The notes beneath the pieces were generated by a model that searched no databases, was not told the origin of the DNA, and worked only from the letters and a program-made list of their open reading frames with translations. The position numbers and the translations under genes are program-made. Below, piece by piece: positions 6,382-9,366 of a DNA stretch of 9,366 nucleotides. The DNA is from a bacterium (lineage in GTDB: Bacteria > Pseudomonadota > Alphaproteobacteria > Rhizobiales > Xanthobacteraceae): positions 1-9,366 of the forward strand of contig JAQSDT010000013.1 of assembly GCA_029946075.1 (NCBI GenBank), written 5' to 3'. Position 1 is the first letter of the stretch. Each line of letters starts with the position of its first letter.

Positions 6382-8601
6382 ATGGAGCAGGGTCCGGCGG
6401 CGCGGCAGGCGATATTCAGATTGGCGACCTGGCGCGGCGATGTCGTCGCGGGGCTGGTGTCGTCGACGCTCGCCATTCCGCTCGCGATGGCGTTCGGCAT
6501 GTTCGCCTTCGTCAGTCTCGGCGACGAATATTTTGCTTACGGCGCGATGGCAGGGCTGGTCTCGGCGGTGCTGGCCGGCGTGATTTGCGTCACCCTCGGC
6601 GACCGCTCCACGCGGGTCTACGCGCCGCGCATCACCACGACGTTCTTCCTCGGGCTGCTGCTGTATTCGCTGCTGCAGCGCGACCTAGGCGGTGGTGGCG
6701 ATGCCGGCGTGTCCGCGACGCTGCTGGTGTTCTTCGCCATCATCTTGCTCGGCGGCGTGTTTCAGGCGCTGTTCGGCCTGATGCGGCTCGGCACGCTGAT
6801 CAAGTTCGCACCGCACCCGGTCATGGCCGGTTTTCAGAACATGGCGGCGGTGCTGCTGTTCCTGGTGCAACTCGGCAACGTGCTGGGCTTCGATCACAAT
6901 ATTCGTTTCACGCAGGTGTTCAGCGCACTCGGCGAAACCAGGCCGCTCAGCGTGCTGGTCGCCGCACTGACCTTTGCCGCGATGTGGAATGCGCGCCGGA
7001 TCACGACGAAGCTGCCGCCGATGCTGGTCGGGCTCGGCGTCGGCGTCCTGTCCTATCACGTGCTGGCGCTGATCGGATTGGATGACCATCTGGGACCGAT
7101 CATCGGGCCGCCGACGGCGAGCGCCGCGATGCGCACCGTGCTGGTCGATTTCTCCGGGCTGGCGATGGCCGAGCCGCTGGAGCGATCATGGCTGCTGATC
7201 GTGTCGAGCGCGCTGGCGCTGGCGATCATCGCCTCGATCGATGCGCTGCTCTGCGCCAAGCTCGCCAGCCGCCCCGGCGAACTACGCGCCGGCGACGATC
7301 GCCTGCTGGTTCGCCTCGGCGTCTCCAATGCGGTGTCGGCGGCATTCGGCGGCATTACCAACGGCATCAATATCGGACCGAGCCTCGCCAACCGCGCCTT
7401 TGGCGGACAAACACCGCTCTCGGTCCTCGTCAACGCCGCAGCGGTGCTGGCAGCGGCGACATTGTTGTTTCCGCTGCTGGCCTACATCCCGCGCGCCGTG
7501 CTGTCGGCCGCGGTGATGGTGATCGCGATCCAGCATATCGATCCCTGGACCAGCCAGCTGGTGCGGCGCATCGTCAGGCCCGGAACGCCGCAGCGTGGTG
7601 CGATTGCGCTCGATCTCGGCGTCTGTCTTTTCGTTTCGCTGCTGTCGATCGCCGTCAACGTCGTGCTCGCCGTGTTCATCGGCATCGTGCTTGCGGTCTT
7701 GCTGTTCGTGGTGCGCATGAGCCGCTCGAACGTCCGAAAGCTCTATCGCTGCGAGAACGTGCGTTCGCGGCGTTATCGCGATCCGGACGAGTTGGCGGTG
7801 CTGCACGCCAGCGGTTCGTCGGTGCTGGTGATCGAGCTGCAGGGCGCGCTGTTTTTCGGCAGCGCCGAGCGGCTGGCGCAGATCGTCGAGCGCGAAACCG
7901 AACGGGAAACGGTGGCGCTGCTGCTGGAAATGCGGCGCATCACCGAAATCGATTCGACCGGCGCCCGCATCCTCGGTGACATTGATGCCGCGCTCGCCGC
8001 CCGCGGCGTCAGGCTGGCGCTTGTGCTCTCGACCCGCACCGAGACCGCCGCCCGCCTCGCCGACATCTTTCATGCGCCCGATCGCTATTTTCCGGACATC
8101 GACCGCGCGATCGAATGGGCCGAGGACGATCTGCTTCGGAAGGCCGAGATCGCACCCTCCGCAGAGTTGCCGCTCGAACGGCTTCCGCTGGTCAGCGATT
8201 TTACGGCGGAACAGATCGAGGTCCTGCGAAACGCGCTCGAACCCGCGGCATGGCCGGCCGGAGCGGTCGTGTTCCGCAGCGGCGATCCCGGCTCGTCGCT
8301 CTATCTCGTCACCAAGGGCCGGGCGAGCGTTCACATCAGGCACGACGGCGGCGATATCCGTCTGGTGACCTTTGCGCCGGGCGCGGTGTTCGGTGAACTG
8401 GCGCTGCTCGATCGCGGGCCGCGCTCGGCGACCATCACGGCCGACGAGGACCTCAAGGCGCTGGGATTGTCGGAAGCATCGTTTGCGGTGCTGTGCCGGC
8501 AGCAGCCGGATCTCGCCATCAAGCTCCTGACCGCGCTCGGCCGCGAACTGAGCGTGCGGATTCGTTACGCCAACATGACGATCCAGCAGCTCGAGACCTA
8601 G
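6382..8601 (+). CDS. SulP-family anion transporter with STAS and cyclic-nucleotide-binding domains
   Basis: This 739-residue inner-membrane protein has three parts. Residues about 18-450 are a SulP/SLC26-type core with many hydrophobic segments: GDVVAGLVSSTLAIPLAMAFG for TM1, FAPHPVMAGFQ, an acidic residue (Asp287) in ASIDALL where SulP proteins carry a conserved Glu/Asp, and GINIGPSLANRAFGGQT in the substrate region. Residues about 470-585 are a STAS domain with EIDSTGARIL (Asp524, Ser525), resembling anti-sigma-antagonist phosphoacceptor motifs. Residues about 600-735 are a cNMP-binding domain with FGELALLDRGPRSAT; Glu672 and Arg681 occupy the ribose- and phosphate-binding positions, so ligand binding looks possible. 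The anion (sulfate, bicarbonate or dicarboxylate) cannot be deduced. The ATG at 6382 is the only in-frame start after a TAG at 6346, though its ribosome binding site is poor. It lies 57 nt after the protease gene and may be read through from it. Confidence 0.93.
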   Translation: MEQGPAARQAIFRLATWRGDVVAGLVSSTLAIPLAMAFGMFAFVSLGDEYFAYGAMAGLVSAVLAGVICVTLGDRSTRVYAPRITTTFFLGLLLYSLLQRDLGGGGDAGVSATLLVFFAIILLGGVFQALFGLMRLGTLIKFAPHPVMAGFQNMAAVLLFLVQLGNVLGFDHNIRFTQVFSALGETRPLSVLVAALTFAAMWNARRITTKLPPMLVGLGVGVLSYHVLALIGLDDHLGPIIGPPTASAAMRTVLVDFSGLAMAEPLERSWLLIVSSALALAIIASIDALLCAKLASRPGELRAGDDRLLVRLGVSNAVSAAFGGITNGINIGPSLANRAFGGQTPLSVLVNAAAVLAAATLLFPLLAYIPRAVLSAAVMVIAIQHIDPWTSQLVRRIVRPGTPQRGAIALDLGVCLFVSLLSIAVNVVLAVFIGIVLAVLLFVVRMSRSNVRKLYRCENVRSRRYRDPDELAVLHASGSSVLVIELQGALFFGSAERLAQIVERETERETVALLLEMRRITEIDSTGARILGDIDAALAARGVRLALVLSTRTETAARLADIFHAPDRYFPDIDRAIEWAEDDLLRKAEIAPSAELPLERLPLVSDFTAEQIEVLRNALEPAAWPAGAVVFRSGDPGSSLYLVTKGRASVHIRHDGGDIRLVTFAPGAVFGELALLDRGPRSATITADEDLKALGLSEASFAVLCRQQPDLAIKLLTALGRELSVRIRYANMTIQQLET

Positions 8602-8610
8602 AACGATCGC

Positions 8611-8919
8611 TTACCGCGAATTGTTGCTGCGGTTCTGCGCGGAGCGGGCGGTCCAGCTGCCCCAGCTGACATTCGCGAGGCTCTGCTGGTCGGTGGTCAG
8701 CGGCCGGCGGGTCTGCCGCTCGTAGGCGGCGACGATGTGCTGGGACTGACGGATTTTTTGCTGCAGCTCGGCAATTGTCTTCTGCGTCTTGCCGGCCCGG
8801 TTCGCCTGCGCGGGTTCGCCGACCGTGAAGCGAGCGGTCTCGATGTTCTTCAAGGTTTCGCGCAGCTTCTTGAGCTGGGCCCGGTGCCACGCAATGGCGC
8901 TGTCGCTGTCTACCGGCAT
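8611..8919 (-). CDS. small hypothetical coiled-coil protein
   Basis: I do not recognise this 102-residue protein. It has no signal peptide or membrane segment and should be cytoplasmic. It is rich in Gln, Arg, Lys and Ala. Two probable helices, about residues 8-30 (WHRAQLKKLRETLKNIE) and 43-72 (KTQKTIAELQQKIRQSQHIV), could form a helical hairpin or coiled coil. A polar tail follows with a WGSW motif and a Ser/Asn/Arg-rich end. The ATG at 8919-8917 is chosen because AGGAGA (8930-8925 on the minus strand) sits 5 nt upstream, an excellent ribosome binding site; an in-frame ATG 18 codons earlier lacks one. The gene converges on the transporter gene with 9 nt between stops. The strong ribosome binding site and sensible composition support a real gene; the function is unknown. 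Confidence 0.7.
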   Translation of the reverse strand: MPVDSDSAIAWHRAQLKKLRETLKNIETARFTVGEPAQANRAGKTQKTIAELQQKIRQSQHIVAAYERQTRRPLTTDQQSLANVSWGSWTARSAQNRSNNSR

Positions 8920-9137
8920 GAAAATCTCCTGATTCGCGGCCAAATCTAGCACGCAGCAGATGATTCGGGCCACGAGACATCAGCGGCCGATTTGCGGGGC
9001 CGGGGCTCCCGATTTCGGCCTGATTTCGCCACCGAAGCGACCGGGAGCGAGCTTTCAAACAACAAACTTGGATGGCGATCTGCGGCCGGCGCGGCTTCTC
9101 ATATTGTCCCGGCGACGCCTTGTGCGCGCGGGACCCA
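8920..9137. other. intergenic stretch with a two-part hairpin
   Basis: No convincing gene was found in these 218 nt. They should hold the minus-strand promoter of the small coiled-coil gene; TAGATT upstream of its ribosome binding site could be a -10 element, but no matching -35 was found. An inverted repeat lies at 9005-9048. Confidence 0.5.
9005..9048. repeat. nested inverted repeat
   Basis: The outer arms GCTCCCG (9005-9011) and CGGGAGC (9042-9048) are perfectly complementary. Inside, TTCGG (9014-9018) pairs with CCGAA (9032-9036) around a 13-nt loop, with a 2/5-nt internal loop between the stems. GATTTCG occurs twice at an 11-nt period (9011 and 9022). No T-run follows, so it is not a classic terminator. 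It could be a regulatory DNA site or a transcript hairpin. Confidence 0.4.
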
Positions 9138-9347
9138 ATGGAGCGCGCGTTGGGCGAAATGGACTTCGAGGGGATCGTCGATGCCGTGCGGAAGGAAATT
9201 GCGCGGGCACCGATCGAGGCCGGGTTGAGGGACGTGCGGGGTTCTGATCCGGAATCAGGTACCCCTCGCGACAAATATGCGGCCCGGCGTCACCTGCATT
9301 CGCCGCGGATCCGCCGCGTCGGCGAGGGGCGCAAGCGTTACAGGTGA
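9138..9347 (+). CDS. small hypothetical protein, weakly supported
   Basis: This ORF encodes 69 residues from ATG 9138, or 62 from ATG 9159. Neither start has a good ribosome binding site, and the frame is also open back to an ATG at 9072. The first 30 residues (MDFEGIVDAVRKEIARAP region) could form an amphipathic helix. The end is strongly basic, with RRHLHSPRIRR and GRKRYR, which could bind nucleic acid. Third codon positions are mostly G or C, as in the neighbouring genes, but that is also expected of chance ORFs here. No family was recognised. Confidence 0.35.
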   Translation: MERALGEMDFEGIVDAVRKEIARAPIEAGLRDVRGSDPESGTPRDKYAARRHLHSPRIRRVGEGRKRYR

Positions 9348-9366
9348 GATGATGGAACGATCGGTG

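Noticed and set aside
7282..8343. Minus-strand ORF of 353 codons opposite the SulP gene
   Set aside because: It is a shadow of the transporter reading frame with an Arg/His/Asp-rich composition and no motif.
9262..9329. CCCCTCGC and GCGAGGGG inverted copies
   Set aside because: The arms are 8 bp with a 52-nt gap inside a GC-rich stretch, so chance is the likelier explanation.
9349..9366. Possible start of another plus-strand gene (ATGATGG after AGGTGAG)
   Set aside because: Only five or six codons are visible before the window ends, and the ribosome binding site is too close to the first ATG.

Overview
The window looks like chromosomal DNA of a high-GC alphaproteobacterium, most likely Bradyrhizobium or a close relative. 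This is inferred from strong G/C preference at third codon positions, two TctC/Bug periplasmic binding proteins without transporter membrane subunits, a DgoK/DgoA sugar-acid pair and the general protein style. No rRNA, tRNA, insertion sequence, phage gene, CRISPR array or integration site was seen.

Left part (1-1298, minus strand): the end of a sugar-acid catabolic operon. dgoK (2-dehydro-3-deoxygalactonokinase) is followed 12 nt later by dgoA (2-dehydro-3-deoxy-6-phosphogalactonate aldolase), which runs off the left edge just before its catalytic lysine is expected. Together they would turn 2-keto-3-deoxygalactonate into pyruvate and glyceraldehyde 3-phosphate. A 187-nt divergent intergenic region (1299-1485) with a 32-bp inverted repeat separates them from a plus-strand pair.

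Centre-left (1486-3749, plus strand): a TctC/Bug solute-binding protein with a twin-arginine-like signal, then, 20 nt on, a PLP-dependent class III aminotransferase of the glutamate-1-semialdehyde aminomutase type with unusual cofactor-site residues. They look like an operon in which an exported binding protein is paired with an enzyme for an unknown amino or keto acid. Converging on it, 10 nt away, is a second TctC/Bug protein (3760-4740, minus strand). Both binding proteins seem to start with GTG. No TctA or TctB gene is present.

Centre-right (4741-8601): a 315-nt divergent intergenic region with two perfect short palindromes and plausible promoters. It is followed by an exported trypsin-like (S1C-type) serine protease with an unrecognised N-terminal domain and no PDZ domain, then a 739-residue SulP anion transporter that carries both a STAS domain and a C-terminal cyclic-nucleotide-binding domain.

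Right end (8602-9366): a small coiled-coil hypothetical protein on the minus strand, converging on the transporter gene with a 9-nt gap; a non-coding stretch with a two-part hairpin; and a weak small plus-strand ORF.

Most of the window is ordinary metabolism and transport. The least conventional items are the SulP-STAS-cNMP fusion, the tctC/aminotransferase operon with its altered PLP site, and the two-domain protease. I found no convincing evidence of a wholly new defence or mobile system.
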